Part shown: in pieces, positions 30,549 through 42,486 of the stretch
How the letters are laid out: the number at the start of each line of letters is the position of its first letter
Numbering within the stretch: the first letter of the stretch is position 1
Source: Symbiodinium sp. CCMP2592
Lineage: Eukaryota > Sar > Dinophyceae > Suessiales > Symbiodiniaceae
DNA: 64,000 nt
Reading direction: 5' to 3'
NCBI GenBank assembly: GCA_905221615.1
Contig: CAJNDT010003369.1
Span: forward strand, 186,001-250,000
Made by a program: the position numbers and the translations under genes
The notes under the pieces: model-generated
The model's database searches: none
Told to the model about the DNA's origin: nothing
Seen by the model: only the letters and a program-made list of their open reading frames with translations

Positions 30549-33384
30549 ATTGGCTCCCAACACAAGCGTTTACCCCGATATTGTTCGACATCTATGTGTA
30601 GCGAGAGATTCAATATTTGGCTTGCAACACAAGCGTTTACCCCGATCTTGTTCGACTTCAAACATTCGCTTCCAACACAAGCGTTTACCCCGATCTTGAT
30701 CGACATCTATATGTAGCGAGAGATTCAATCATTGGCTCCCAACACAAACGTTTACCCCCGATCCTGTTCGACATCGATGTGTAGCGAGAGATTCAAGATC
30801 TGGCTCCCAACACAAGCGTTTACCCCGATCTTGTTCGACATCTATGTGTAGCGAAAGCTTCAAAAATTAGCTCCCAACACGAGCGTTTACCCCGACTTGT
30901 TGTATATCTATGTGCAGCGAGAGATTCAAACATTGGCTCCCAACACAAGCGTTTACCCTGATCTTGTTCGACATCGGTATGTAGCGAGAGATCCAATCAT
31001 TGGCTCCCAACATAAGCGTTTACCCCGATCTTGTTCGACATCTATGTGTGGCCAGGGATTCAAACATTGGCTCCCAACACAAGCGTTTACCCTGATCTTG
31101 TTCGACATCGGTATGTAGCGAGAGATCCAATCATTGGCTCACAGCAGAAGCGTTTACCCTTTTCTTAATCGACATCTATGTGTAGCGAGAGATTCAATCA
31201 TTGGCTCCCAACACAAGCATTTACCCTGATCTTGTTCGACATCTATGTGTAGCGAGAGATTCAATCATTGGCTCCCAACACAAACGTTTACCCCGATCTT
31301 GATCGACATCTATGTGTAGCGAGAGATTCAAAGATTGGCTCCCAACACAAGTAGTTGCCCCGATCTTGTTTGACATCTATGTGTAGCGAGAGATTCCAAC
31401 ATTTGCTCTTAACACAAGCGTTTACCCCGATCTTGTTCGACCTCTACGTGTAGCTGTAGCGAGAGATTCAATCATTGGCTCATAGCAGAAGCTTTTACCC
31501 TGTTCTTAATCGACATCTATGTGTAGCGAGAGATTCAAACATTGGCTCCCAACACAAGCGTTTACCCTGATCTTGTTCGACATCGGTATGTAGCGAGAGA
31601 TTCAATCATTGGCTCCCAACACAAGCGTTTGCTCCGATCTTGTTCGACATCTATGTGTAGCGAGAGATTCAGTCATTGGCTCCCAACACAAGCGTTTACC
31701 CCGATCTTGTTCGACATCTATGTGTAGCGAGAGATTCAAAGATTTACACCGATCTTGTTCGACATCCATGTGTAGCGAGAGATTCAATATTTGGCTCCCA
31801 ACACAAGCGTTTACCCCGATCTTGTTCGACATCTATGTGTGGCAAGTGATTCTAACATTGGCTCCCAACACAATCGTTTACCCCGATCTTGTTCGACATC
31901 GATGTGTAGCGACATATTCAACACGCTGGCTCCCAACACAAGCGTTTACCCCGACCTTGTCGTATATCTATGTGTAGCGAGAGATTCAAACATTGGCTCC
32001 CAACACAAGCGTTTGCCCTGATCTTGTTCGACATCGGTATGTAGCGAGAGATCCAATCATTGGCTCCAAACATAAGCGTTTACCCCGATCTTGTTCGACA
32101 TCTATGTGTGGCCAGGGATTCAAACATTGGCTCCCAACACAAGCGTTTGCCCCGATCCTGTTGGATATCTATGTATGGCGAGAGATTCAAACATTGGCTC
32201 CCAACACAAGCGTTTACCCCGATCTTGATCGACAGCTATGTGTGGTGGGAGACTCAATCATTGGCTCCCAACACAAACGTTTGCCCCGATCTTGTTCAAA
32301 ATCTATGTGTGGTGGGAGATTGAAACACTGGCTCCCAACACAAGCGTTTACCCCGATCTTGATCGACATCTATGTGCAGCGAGAGATTCAATCATTGGCT
32401 CCCAACACAAGCGTTTACCCCGATCTTGTTCGACATCTATGTGCAGCGAGAGATTCAAAGATTGGCTCCCAACAGAAGCGTTGACCCCGATCTTGTTCGA
32501 CAGCCATGTGTGGTGGGAGATTCAATCTTTGGCTCCCAACACAAACGTTTGCCCCGATCTTGTTCGACATCTATGTGTGGTGGGAGATTGAAACATTGGC
32601 TCCCAATACAAGCGCTTACCCCGTTTTGTTCGACATCGATGTGTAGCGAGAGATTCAAAGATTGGCTCCCAACACAAACGTTTACCCCGATCTTGTTCGA
32701 CATTTATGTGTAGCGAGAGATTCAAACATTGGCTCCCAACACAAGCGTTTACCCTGATCTTGTTCGACATCGGTATGTAGCGAGAGATTCAATCATTGGC
32801 TCCCAACATAAGCGTTTACCCCGATCTTGTTCGACATCTATGTGCAGCCGTAGCGAGAGATTCAATCATTGGCTCACAGCAGAAGCGTTTACCCTTTTCT
32901 TAATCGACATCTATGTGTAGCGAGAGATTCAATCATTGGCTCCCAACACAAGCATTTACCCTGATCTTGTTCGTCATCTATGTGTTGCGAGAGATTCAAA
33001 CATTGGCTCCCAACACAAACGTTTACCCCGATCTTGATCGACATCTACGTGTAGCTGTAGCGAGAGATTCAATCATTGGCTCACAGCAGAAGCGTTTACC
33101 CTGTTCTTAATCGACATCTATGTGTAGCGAGAGATTCAAACCTTGGCTCCCAACACAAGCGTGTACCCTGATCTTGTTCGACATCGGTATGTAGCGAGAG
33201 ATTCAATCATTGGCTCCCAACACAAGCGTTTTCGCTGATCTTGTTCGACATCTATGTGTAGCGAGAGATTCAACATTTGGCTCCCGACACAAGCGTTTAC
33301 CCCGATCTTGTTCGACATCTATTTGTAGCGAGAGATTTAAACATTGGCTCCCAACACAAGCGTCTACTCCGATCTTGTTCGTTG
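30549..33384 (+). repeat. 67-bp tandem satellite, right block (~42 monomers)
   Basis: Same monomer and phase as the left block, but more divergent: many tagcgagagattcaatc variants, monomers with cagcagaagcg, short insertions (agctgtagcg) and partial units. It ends abruptly inside a monomer (gatcttgttcgttggaag). The lower homogeneity fits an older or less recombining edge of the array. Confidence 0.9.
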
Positions 33385-33615
33385 GAAGTTGCCAATTTTC
33401 GGTTTGCGCGCATGTCCAGAAGACCACTGCTGGCCAACACTGGACCATTCTCCCAACAGAGCTATGTACCAACGCTGCGCAAAATAGACTGCTACACTAA
33501 TACTGGCACCCCGAACCCTATGCCGAAACAATGGCACTCAGACTCAGACACCCTGCCCTCAACCCTAAACCCTAAACCCAACGCATCTTGCTTTTCCCTT
33601 TTTTCAATACCTCAG

Positions 33616-33665
33616 GAACGATTTGGAGCCTTACGCACTCAGCGGCTGCGCAGCTCGTCTTGAAT
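33616..33665 (+). CDS. CCP-like repeat exon beyond the satellite
   Basis: Follows cctcag and reads NDLEPYALSGCAARLE, the Y-x-L-S-G-C end of a CCP-like repeat. It shows that the repeat gene, or a second copy of it, continues on the far side of the 17.6-kb satellite/retrotransposon block. C-rich telomere-like words precede it. Confidence 0.5.
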
Positions 33666-34173
33666 GTGGGAGAACTCGCAGTACCAGATCATCGAGCTAC
33701 CCGTAGTCTCCAATGTACTTCCTTTTTGGAGTTACTCTCTAGGATCCTTAACTTGAAACTAGTTAAACCCAAACAGGACGTACAATGGAGACTATAGGTA
33801 AAACTAAAGGTGGCGAAGAACAGGTTAAAGCGTCCGAGACACTACAGGGTTTTCGGTTTGGCATGCGGCATATCCTGGACCCTAAGCTGTCACTAGCAGC
33901 CATAACAAAAGCAAGACAACTGTCGCTTGGAGGTGCTCGATCCATGCTCTCAGTTTTCGAAGCTTTCGGCACACCCCTGCGGGACTTTCGGCTTGTGGGT
34001 GTTCTCCCTGAGCCCAAAACCAACTCTTGCTTCCAGGGTCCTTAAACCGCATAAGGATTTAGCTCTATACACGGGGCTGATGTAGCTGCGATCTTTGTCA
34101 GCGAGTTGTCCAGCAACCCTCAACCCTAAACATCCCGAATCCCTGAACCCCTAACTCCAGGGTGTCTTTGAAG

Positions 34174-34228
34174 CTTCGTTTCCGCTGGGTGCAAGTGCGT
34201 TGATGTCCAGGAACATATCGGCGACGAG
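34174..34228 (+). CDS. CCP-like repeat exon (divergent)
   Basis: Reads SFVSAGCKCVDVQEHIGDE, which aligns to F-D-V-x-A-x-C...I-G-x-A but has an extra Cys. It starts after ttgaag and probably ends at a GC donor (gag then gccgtc). The second half of the repeat was not found before the PA14 modules begin. Confidence 0.4.
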
Positions 34229-34799
34229 GCCGTCTTCTTCCCTATGGTTGAGGGTTTACTGTTTGGGAAAAAAGGTGTTGCGGAATTGGACATGAATTTG
34301 GTGTAGGCTTTTTTGGTGCAGTTGCTTTTAGGGTTTGGGAATTGGGGGTTTGCATGTTGGGGTTCAGTGGCACAGAAGCTTGCTTAACAAGGTGTTTCGT
34401 GGCTGAGGCCCCGAAGGCGTTGCCGATTCAACCAGTTGCGAAAAGGGCGTGAATTCTGAGGGAGGCATTCGGGATTTTTGGGCTACTGGGTTCTGGGATA
34501 CGGGGAGGGTTGTCTTCATCCTCGAAGCACCGAGGGCAAGCTAATGCATGGCCCAGTATCAGGTTCTCCATCACGTCATCTCCACTCGCTAGTGAAACTT
34601 CTCCCACCCGACGGAAAATTCAAGATCCTCAGCGCGTTGCACCGCCAGAGGCCTTCGAAACAAGAACGACTAACAAAACAGCAAGTAGAAGAAGAAGAGG
34701 TGGAACCACATAACACAAGCGCAAACGGAAGAAGCAAACCCTGAGCCACAAACAACCGAAGTCAAAGTAACCAGACAGCTAAAAGCAAATTACAAGCAG

Positions 34800-37178
34800 G
34801 TCACGCTCGAGGATGGCATTGAGTGTCAGTATTTCTACGACCAATCCCAATGCCACTTGGGTCGTTTATGGGGCAGTAAGATGTAAGATAGGGTTGGGGG
34901 GTAGATTATCCCAGAAGTAGGGCAAGAATTCAGGCTACCATGATAGTCTATGGGGCCTTCCAGGCTTTGTTTGTTCTATAGGTATTGGGGTTTGGGGCTG
35001 TAGAGCTTCAGGGTGTTCAGGGTCCGGGTTCGGGTGTTGCGAGAGATTCGTGTATGGGGTTGTAGTCCCTCAACTCTCATTCCTCAAACTACACTGTGAT
35101 GGGTTCTGTGAGCTCTTAGCTTGACACCACTAGTTGGAAGAGTGCCAGATTTGTTCAAAGGTACATCATTAAGCTCATGAATAAGTTCATTGATTTTGGG
35201 GTGGAGCGTTTGTTTGGGGTCTTGGCTTCAAGCGCTTAGGGTTCCAGCTTACGAAGTTCTGAACACCGGAGTTTTCAAATCCGAAGATCTGCCAGTCTCG
35301 CTCACTCCGTCTTCTGTCAGCTGTCGCGTCTCGTTCTTCTATGAGTCTGCTCTATTTCGTCCCGAAGCGGCGCAGCCGCTTGAAAGCCCTTTTGGACACC
35401 ATTTAGCATTCTAAGGATGTCAAGCGCAGCGGTACTCAGGATCCTGCCAAATCCACCGGTCTTCCCAGAGCAATGTAGCGGCAAGCGCAAAATCGAAGGA
35501 TATTCGTGTAGGGTTGAGGGCTTAGGGCTTAACTTAGGATCTCCTAAACGCAACCCTGGCTCCCTGCCCCCCTGATGCAGATGAGGTCACATCCCCGACC
35601 TCGGTACCTTGCTGCCCGGCGCAGTTGGGTTGGGCTTTGGGATTTTCAGCTTGGGCTTCGGTCCTTCGAGCAAACCATCTCGGCGGGCTTTGAGGCGAAG
35701 TAAGCGCGTTTGCTGGCAACGCATCTGCAGCCTTCGCTGGCCTGTCCTGTACCCTCAGCAGTCAGTAATCCACGGACCTATTTTTCATGATTCATACTAT
35801 TCCACTAGCTACTCTGATTCTTTGCAGCATGCCCCGGCCGGTCTATTGCATGCGTGATCAGTCCTCGTTGGCAGGAAATTCCAGATTTGTCGAAGCATGT
35901 CGCAAGCAAAGAAGGGCCTGCAGCAGAGTTTCCAATCCCGCAGAATGCACTTCCAAGGACACCTGCGAATAAAGTGGTTGTGCCAGAGATCTTCATGGAC
36001 CGGGAAAGCCCAACAAAGCTGCTCCTGAAGCACTAGAATCGGAGTCGAAATACTTGCGAATTAAGTATTTCGAAAATGGGACCCAAAACCCATCGTAGTC
36101 TTTAAACCCTTGTATTTCATATCCCAAGATCTCCTTGGAAAGTGCAGGAGAACCGCAAGTTCCCCGACGTCCGGCAAGGCAATAATTTCTGCATCAGGCG
36201 GGGGACACCTTTGAGCTTGAAGAATAGCCCTCAACCAAACGTCAGAAGCCTGCAGCCCTACGGGGCGTTGAAGTTCTAATTCCTTATTCCCTCAAGCCAG
36301 GACTAGAAACCCCCGAAACTAGCTCAACCCTCTTGGCATCCCCCACGAGGTGCAGTGGTCTCCTGGTTACCAAGAAGGAGGGCAACTACAAGTTCTTCCT
36401 GAGTTCGGACGACGGTGCTGTCCTGAGCTTGAAGCGGTGGTCCTAAAGGGCTTAGGGCTGAAGTTGAGGCTTAGGATTGAATTTTCGCAGGGCTTGTTGG
36501 GGGAAGAAGCTGCGTGGTGTCTTGAAAGGCAGAAGATGCAGCACTACACAAGGTTTAGGGTTTTGGGTACTACAGACCCTGGCTCTGACCACTTTGATTC
36601 ACTGTTCATGAAGCCGTTCAGCCCAAAGTTTCTGCCAGGCTCCATTATGTATCTGGACGGGCAGAAGCTCGTCGACAACAATGGCTGCCACGGGGAGCAG
36701 GAGAAGAGCAGTGGTGACACCTTCATGGCGAAGGGAACTCACCGGGTGACGGTGGACATGTGCGAAAAGGGTGGCGGCGAGGTCGGGATTCTCAAAACTT
36801 GGGTTTCATGTCCCCAAACTGCTCCTAATGGGCATTTTCAACGGGACCTTCGCAAATCTGTATGGAACCCCGGTACGTACATCCAAAGCCCCTGAAGTTT
36901 GGAATGGCGCACCGTTGCTCGCTTGTCAGGGCAGCCATGAACCCTCCAACTTGAACCCTCGAAGCTCCAGCCCTCAGATCCCAATAGCCGGAACCCGAAT
37001 GTTGAACCCTAAACTGGCCCTAAAACCCCTAGACACCCCAAAATCTCTTAGAGGTGGAACCCTTCGCGACTTCGGTCCCAAAGCCCTATCCCCTCAGGTC
37101 CTGAAGCTGCGCTACAAGGGCCCGGACACCGGCAACTCCAAGGCGAAAGTCCCCAAGAGCGCTCTCAAGTACGGCAAG
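34800..37178 (+). CDS. PA14-like module A (seven exons; two exons split by extra introns)
   Basis: Exons 34800-34851, 35586-35610, 35958-36003, 36148-36197, 36350-36414, 36639-36781 and 37098-37178. The module encodes E-C-x-Y-F-Y-D-Q-S-Q-C, P-D-L-G, V-V-V-P-E-I-F-M-D-R, K-F-P-D-V-R-Q-G, L-V-T-K-K-E-G-N-Y-K-F-F-L, S-S-D-D-G-S-I-M-Y-L-D-G-Q-K, V-D-N-N-G-C-H-G and M-C-E-K-G-G-G-E-V. The core G-x-Y-x-F...S-D-D-G-S-x-x-Y-[LI]-[DN]-G...V-D-N is the PA14 beta-barrel signature, a carbohydrate- or ligand-binding extracellular fold. Exon sizes 46, 50 and 65 bp equal those of the seven other modules; the first exon (52+25=77) and last (143+81=224) equal the undivided exons elsewhere, so the two extra introns are placed exactly. 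A readthrough at 37178 would instead end at a stop at 37220. Confidence 0.7.
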
Positions 37179-37541
37179 GAGCCGGACTTGGAGGCGGCCG
37201 CGTCACCAAGAGAGCCCTAAAGGAGCCGAAAAAGGAAAGAGCTTTATGGTTTAGGGTTTAAGGTTTAGGGGGAGAGAAATGAACGTGCTGCGTGCAAATA
37301 AGACAGAAGTAACGTAATGACTAAACGGAAAGCGATTCAGCTGGGCTTCTTCCAACCCAACACAGTAAAATCAAGGAATGCGGAGAAACGACAAGAGCAG
37401 ATCATCAACAGTAATTACTTAAATAGGCTTTCATTTGTCTTTTTGCACTAGCTGGCACCCTAAACTGCCTTACACCCTAAACCCACTGAAGGCTCCCCGA
37501 CATCCGCCACGAATCCAAACCCTGAGCTGCACCCTGGTCAG

Positions 37542-38318
37542 GCTGAGCTCGAGGGTGGCATGGAGTGCGACTACTTCTACGATTCTGGGATCTGGAATGT
37601 GTGGATAACGGTTTAGAGATTTAAAGCATCCTTCAAGCCTCCACTTAGTCTCTACCATCTAGGGATAGCAGTTTTTGTGTTTCTTATCTCCGGCCTTAAA
37701 GCCCTCTTGAACACCTCAAGTTTTCGAAAGCGCAGATTGAACCGTAAACCGCCCAATGAAACTGTAAAAGCACAGACGCAACCCTGCAACCCTAATCGCC
37801 CATCGAAAACAATTGTGAAATCTTTAACCCTGCACTTCAACTTTCAAGACTTTTTAAAGATTAAGCCACACCTTGACGTTTTGACTCGAGATGGATGATT
37901 CTGCGAATGAGAATTCCAGACACCCGCACCAGCTATATTTGTAGCAGTAATGCTAATAACAATAAAACTGATAATAGCAACAATAATAATAACAATAGAA
38001 AACAGCAATAACAACAATAATAACAATAACAATAATAATAACAATAACAATAATAATAAAGTCATACTAATAACAACATTAATGATAATAAAAAAAGTAT
38101 AACTGACAATAATAACAATTGTAAGAATAGCAATGGACAAATAGCAATAAACACAATAATAATGACAGTTATATTGGTAATAACAATAGCAGTAATAACA
38201 ATAGAAAATAACAATAACAACGATAATCATAATGATAGTATTAACAATAACAATAATAACGATAATCATAACGATAGTAATAATACTAACAATAATAATG
38301 ATAATAATAATAATAACA

Positions 38319-38349
<31 letters not shown>

Positions 38350-39498
38350 ACCCCAGAGCCCAGGATCAGGCGCAATGCCAAGTGCCGGACCTGAGTTCTC
38401 TGACGCTCAGCAGCAGCTGGGGAAGTCTACTTGGAGCTTCATGGGCTCCTTTAAGGGATCTAGAAGGATCTATCAGTGCTCCTACAAGGGCTCCATGAGG
38501 GCTCTGCTTGGAGTTCATGGGTAGTTATGAGTAGGGTTAGGAGTCCCTAAGTAAAATGGGCTGTTAGAATTACAGTTAGCCTGCTTGTAGCTCCACTAAT
38601 AACTACCCATGAGATCCAAGTAGAGGATTGAGAATGATCGTACCCCATTCAAGTTCCCACGTGAATATACTGAGCACAATATATAATGCCGCAAAACCTA
38701 TTCTAATTTACAAGACTCGTGCATCAATTAGGGCTTCGAGGAGTTCTGGGGTTAAGGTTTCAGGTTAGGGTCTCGTTAAGGTTCGGGCAGTTGTGGCTTT
38801 AGGGGTTCAGGTTCTGGCATTCTGGCTGCCCCAACATCTCGGCAGGACCCCAGCTCACCGCGTGACTGTGCCAGAGATCTACATGGACCGGGATTGCCAA
38901 AACTCATCCGGGTTCAGTTCAGGGCCGCTCTGCGTGGGTGTTGTTGACCAGTGCTCATGCAAGTTGCACTTTGCATCTCGATCAGACCAATGGGAAGTTT
39001 CCGGACGTACGTCAGGGAGATCAGTTCTGCACCAGGCGGGTTGTGGGTGGGCTTGGGGCGCCGGCACATCCCAGAAGTCAGAATCTGCGGCAGGTGCACT
39101 GGTCGTCTCGTTACGAAGAAAGAGGGCAACTACAAGTTCTTCCTCGCCTCAGATGACGGTGTCTTAGCTGCAAACAAGAGTGGTAGGAAGGTGATGTCGT
39201 CGTGATTTGGGCTGCAGAATCATAGGGCATAATGTCCGTGTGCACCACCGTAGCCATAGCCTGCACTATGGGAGGTTCCCTCATGTACTTGAACGGGGAG
39301 AAAATCGTGGACAACAACGGCTGCCACGGAGAAAGGGAGAGAGGCAGTGGCGACAAGTTCCTGAAGCCGGGTGCCCACGACATCGTGGTGGACATGTGCG
39401 AGAGGGGCGGTGGCGAGGTCTTGAAGATGCGCTGGAAAGGACCAGACAGTGGCAATTCCAAGTCCAAGATCCCTGCTGCCGTGCTCAAGCACAAGAAG
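37542..39498 (+). CDS. PA14-like module B (six exons; first exon split)
   Basis: Exons 37542-37580, 38364-38401, 38846-38891, 38986-39035, 39094-39158 and 39275-39498. It carries the same PA14 signature (K-E-G-N-Y-K-F-F-L-A-S-D-D-G-S-L-M-Y-L-N-G-E-K). The first exon is divided after D-Y-F-Y by a 783-bp intron that begins gattct (GA donor) and ends ccccagagcccag, with the downstream exon beginning gatcag. That intron holds the AAT/AAC-rich microsatellite. 39+38=77 bp equals the undivided exon 1 of module E. The last exon ends at a GC donor (aag then gcagtt). Confidence 0.75.
37905..38352. repeat. AAT/AAC/GATAAT-rich microsatellite in an extra intron
   Basis: Long imperfect trinucleotide-type repeat (aataataac and similar) filling most of the intron 37581-38363. 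It gives spurious Asn-rich and Ile-rich open frames. Confidence 0.8.
38507..38620. mobile_element. MITE-like inverted-repeat element, family 4
   Basis: About 114 bp. The left arm cttggagttcatgggtagtt and the reverse complement of the right arm (cttggatctcatgggtagtt) agree over ~28 bp. It sits in module B intron 38402-38845. Single copy here. Confidence 0.65.
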
Positions 39499-39643
39499 GC
39501 AGTTGTGCAGCAGAGCATGCCTTGGCGTTTTTTCACAAGACAACCTTGTTGTGTTGTGTCATGCTATCCCTCCGCTGAAGCAACCGGACGCCGCACAGTA
39601 GCCCCCTTTTTTCCATGTCTTTTGCTTTGTCCCTGCTGGCCAG

Positions 39644-40524
39644 CCGAAGCTGAACCTCGTAGACGGCTTGGAGTGCGACTACTTCTACGATCAGTCGCAG
39701 TGCCAAGTACCGGACCTAGGCGCCCTGACACTTGGCAGCAGAATGTGCGCGTGGCGCATGCGAGTGGTAGATGCACCCTTGGCTACGTAGGCACAGCGTG
39801 ATCTTTCAAGTTGTTTCAAGCGGCGAGATGTCATGGTAAGGACCCCAGCCCATCGTGTGATCGTGCACGAGATCTACATGGACCGGGATTACAAAAGTGA
39901 TCCGGGTTTAGTTCTGGGGCCTCTGTGTGGGATGGTTGCCTTGTACCTTGTTGACGCATTGCTTGTTCACTTGGTTCTTGAAGACTGTAGTCTGCTTTGC
40001 TCTTGTGCTCAGACCAGTGGGAAGTTCCCGGACGTACGTCAGGGGGATCAGTTCTGCACGAGGCGGGAGGGCGCATCCCAGAAGCCAGACTATTTCGGAG
40101 TTCGTGAATGCTCTGGCAGGTGCACTGGTCGTCTCGTTACGAAGAAAGAGGGCAACTACAAGTTCTTCCTCGCCTCAGATGACGGTGTCTTAGCTGCAGA
40201 CAAGAGTGGCAGGAAGGTGCGGTCGTTGTGAGCTGGGCCGCAGAAGCATAGGCCATAATGTCCGTGTGCGCCACCGTAGCCATACCCTGCACTATGGGAG
40301 GTTCCCTCATGTACTTGAACGGAGAGAAAGTCGTGGACAACAACGGCTGCCATGGAGAACAGGAGAAGGGCAGTGGCGACAAGTTCCTGAAGCCGGGTGC
40401 CCACGAGATCGTGGTGGACATGTGCGAGAAGGGCGGCGGCGAGGTCTTCAAGATGCGCTGGAAAGGGCCGGACAGCGGCAACTCCAAGGTTAAGATCCCC
40501 GCTGCCGTGCTGAAGCACGAGAAG
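39644..40524 (+). CDS. PA14-like module C (five exons, archetype)
   Basis: Exons 39644-39726 (83 bp), 39841-39886 (46), 40013-40062 (50), 40120-40184 (65) and 40301-40524 (224). All junctions keep frame: exon 1 ends ...L-G-A plus ct before a GA donor (gacact); exon 2 ends M-D-R before a GA donor (gattac); exon 3 ends C-T-R before a GC donor; exon 4 ends S-D-D-G before a GT donor; exon 5 ends K-H-E-K before a GC donor. The reconstructed protein is a compact PA14-like domain with additional cysteines (D-Y-F-Y-D-Q-S-Q-C, Q-F-C-T-R-C, N-G-C-H-G, D-M-C-E), probably disulfide-bonded. The module repeats head to tail with D in the same phase, so multi-PA14 proteins are expected. No signal peptide exon was identified. 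Confidence 0.8.
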
Positions 40525-40659
40525 GCGCTCCGGGCTCTACAGTTTCAAGTGGATAACTAGCGAATTTTGTTCGCTTGCGTGTTATGTCATGCTTTCGTCT
40601 TGGGTGCCGAGCACTAAGCAACTACTTGTCATCTCGTTTGCCTTGTCCCGGCTGGCCAG

Positions 40660-40943
40660 CCAAAGTTCAACCTTGCCGACGGCATGAAGTGTGAGTACTT
40701 CTACGATCAGTCGCAGTGTCACATACCGGATCTGGGTGCCCTGACACTCAGCTGCAAGATTGGGCCGTGCATGTGTGGGTACGTGCATACATACCTACGT
40801 ACAGGCATGCACACATACACACGTGCGCACAAACGCACACACAGACACACACACACACACACACACATACACATCCACAGACACGCACACACACACACAC
40901 ACACATACACATTCACATGCACATACACCGACACATGCACACT

Positions 40944-41011
<68 letters not shown>

Positions 41012-42277
41012 CTTACCATCCCATACCCATCCGCATCATCCGCGTCCGCACCCCTCATCTGCATCCGCATGCGCATACGCACACGCATACATACATACAT
41101 ACATACATACATACACACACACGAAGCACATGCACATGCACATGCAAATACATATTCAGACATATTCATACATCACGCCTGCATACATGTGCATACATGG
41201 CATACATAAACATGCATATACATACACGTACATGTACAAATATGTGCCACATACATATGCATGTATATGCATACACATGCATGTGCATGCATATACACAT
41301 ACATGTACACATACATGCATGCATGCATACATACATACATACATACATATACATGCATACATACATACATACATACATACATACATACATACATACATGC
41401 ACACACACACACACATCCAAACACAAACAGGAGCCATGGGTCAGGTTGTCACTGCTTATAACCTACAGCTGAGATTCATGTCATTAACATGTCATTCAGG
41501 AAAGCAGCCCATAGCGTGATCGTGCCGGAGATCTACATGGACTGGGATTTCAACATTTTGTCCAGGGCATGGGCGCGCATCGTTCCCTAAACCCTCAAGC
41601 CCGAACTCCCCGAACCCAAAGCCTAAACCCGGAATAGGGATTCTGTTGCTATGTCGTGCTTACCTATGCATGTTGCATTTCACATCACATGCTCTGCTCT
41701 GGTGATCAGACCCACGGGAAGTTCCCGGATGTACGTCAAGGGGATCGCTTCTGCACCAGGTGGGGCCGGGGCCTGGGCGTGGGAAACCCGGTAAATCGGG
41801 TTTAGAGTGTATTCGAGTTTAGGGTGTAGGGTTTAGGATTCCCAATGCTTCGGGAGTTCACTGATGCGGCAGGTGCACTGGTCGGCTGGTCACGAAGCAG
41901 GAGGGCAACTACAAGTTTTTCCTCGCGTCAGACGACGGCATCCTGGATGAATGGAGAAACAGCAGGGACTTTCCGTGCGTCTAAAGATGGGCCACGCATG
42001 CATGTGGTGCAGTGACATGAAGTGTGCTTTCCCTGGCCTGCAATGTTTCCGAGGTTCCCTCATGTACCTGAACGGGGAGAAAGTCGTGGACAACAACGGC
42101 TGCCACGGAGAAACCGAGAAGGGCAGTGGCGACAAGTTCCTGAAGCCGGGTGCCCACGAGATCATGGTGGACATGTGCGAGATGGGCGGCGGCGAGGTCT
42201 TGAAGATGCGTTGGAAAGGGCCGGACAGTGGCAACTCCAAGGTCAAGATCCCCGCTGCGGTGCTCAAGCACGACAAG
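40660..42277 (+). CDS. PA14-like module D (five exons)
   Basis: Exons 40660-40742, 41500-41545, 41710-41759, 41873-41937 and 42054-42277, with the standard 83/46/50/65/224 sizes. Differences from C: the M-D-R at the end of exon 2 is M-D-W; exon 3 ends at GT (gtgggg); exon 4 ends at GC (gcatcc). Intron 1 is expanded to 757 bp by CA/TA/ATAC microsatellites. The last exon ends K-H-D-K in phase 0, which could join directly to module E at 51184 or to the candidate exon at 42421. Confidence 0.78.
40780..41425. repeat. CA, TA and (CATA) microsatellite cluster
   Basis: Blocks of (ca)n, (ta)n and (atac)n in the first intron of module D. They create His/Thr-rich and Cys/Val/Tyr-rich open frames on both strands that I do not regard as genes. 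Confidence 0.85.
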
Positions 42278-42420
42278 GCATGCATATTTGGCTAGGGCTC
42301 GTCCGGTCGCAGTCGGCTTCTGCGAATTTCTTCCATGATCTGGGTACCGTGTTTTGTGTCTGTAGTAATCTTCCAACGCACAGTCGCTGTTGTTGAAAAG
42401 ATGCCGATGCAATCCATCAG

Positions 42421-42486
42421 GATGTTCCCGTCGATCAGTACGGAACCATTGACGTCCAGGGGAAGACCTACAACAAGTTCTGGTGG
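42421..42486 (+). CDS. Candidate exon of an unrecognised extracellular-type domain
   Basis: After ccatcag the frame reads DVPVDQYGTIDVQGKTYNKF and then W-W. It is phase 0, compatible with the end of module D. The residue pattern looks like a real beta-rich domain, but I do not recognise it. The 3' end is not defined. Confidence 0.4.

Noticed and set aside
15774-33384. CRISPR-like array
   Set aside because: The whole 67-bp unit is repeated with no unique spacers, no cas genes are present, and the setting is eukaryotic.
38893-39193. Longer PA14 exons reading past the donors (for example L-A-A-N-K-S-G-R-K after S-D-D-G)
   Set aside because: Sibling alignment and the PA14 motif S-D-D-G-S-x-x-Y show that the segment after S-D-D-G is the start of an intron that stays open by chance and by duplication.
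39248-39257. Word ccgtagccat resembling the start of the dinoflagellate spliced leader (also at 40274 and 54175)
   Set aside because: Only ~10 bases match. The word lies in homologous positions of duplicated PA14 introns and is followed by unrelated sequence, so shared ancestry of the introns explains it.
40684-41519. His/Thr-rich and Tyr/Cys/Val-rich open frames on both strands
   Set aside because: Produced by CA, TA and CATA microsatellites in the first intron of PA14 module D.
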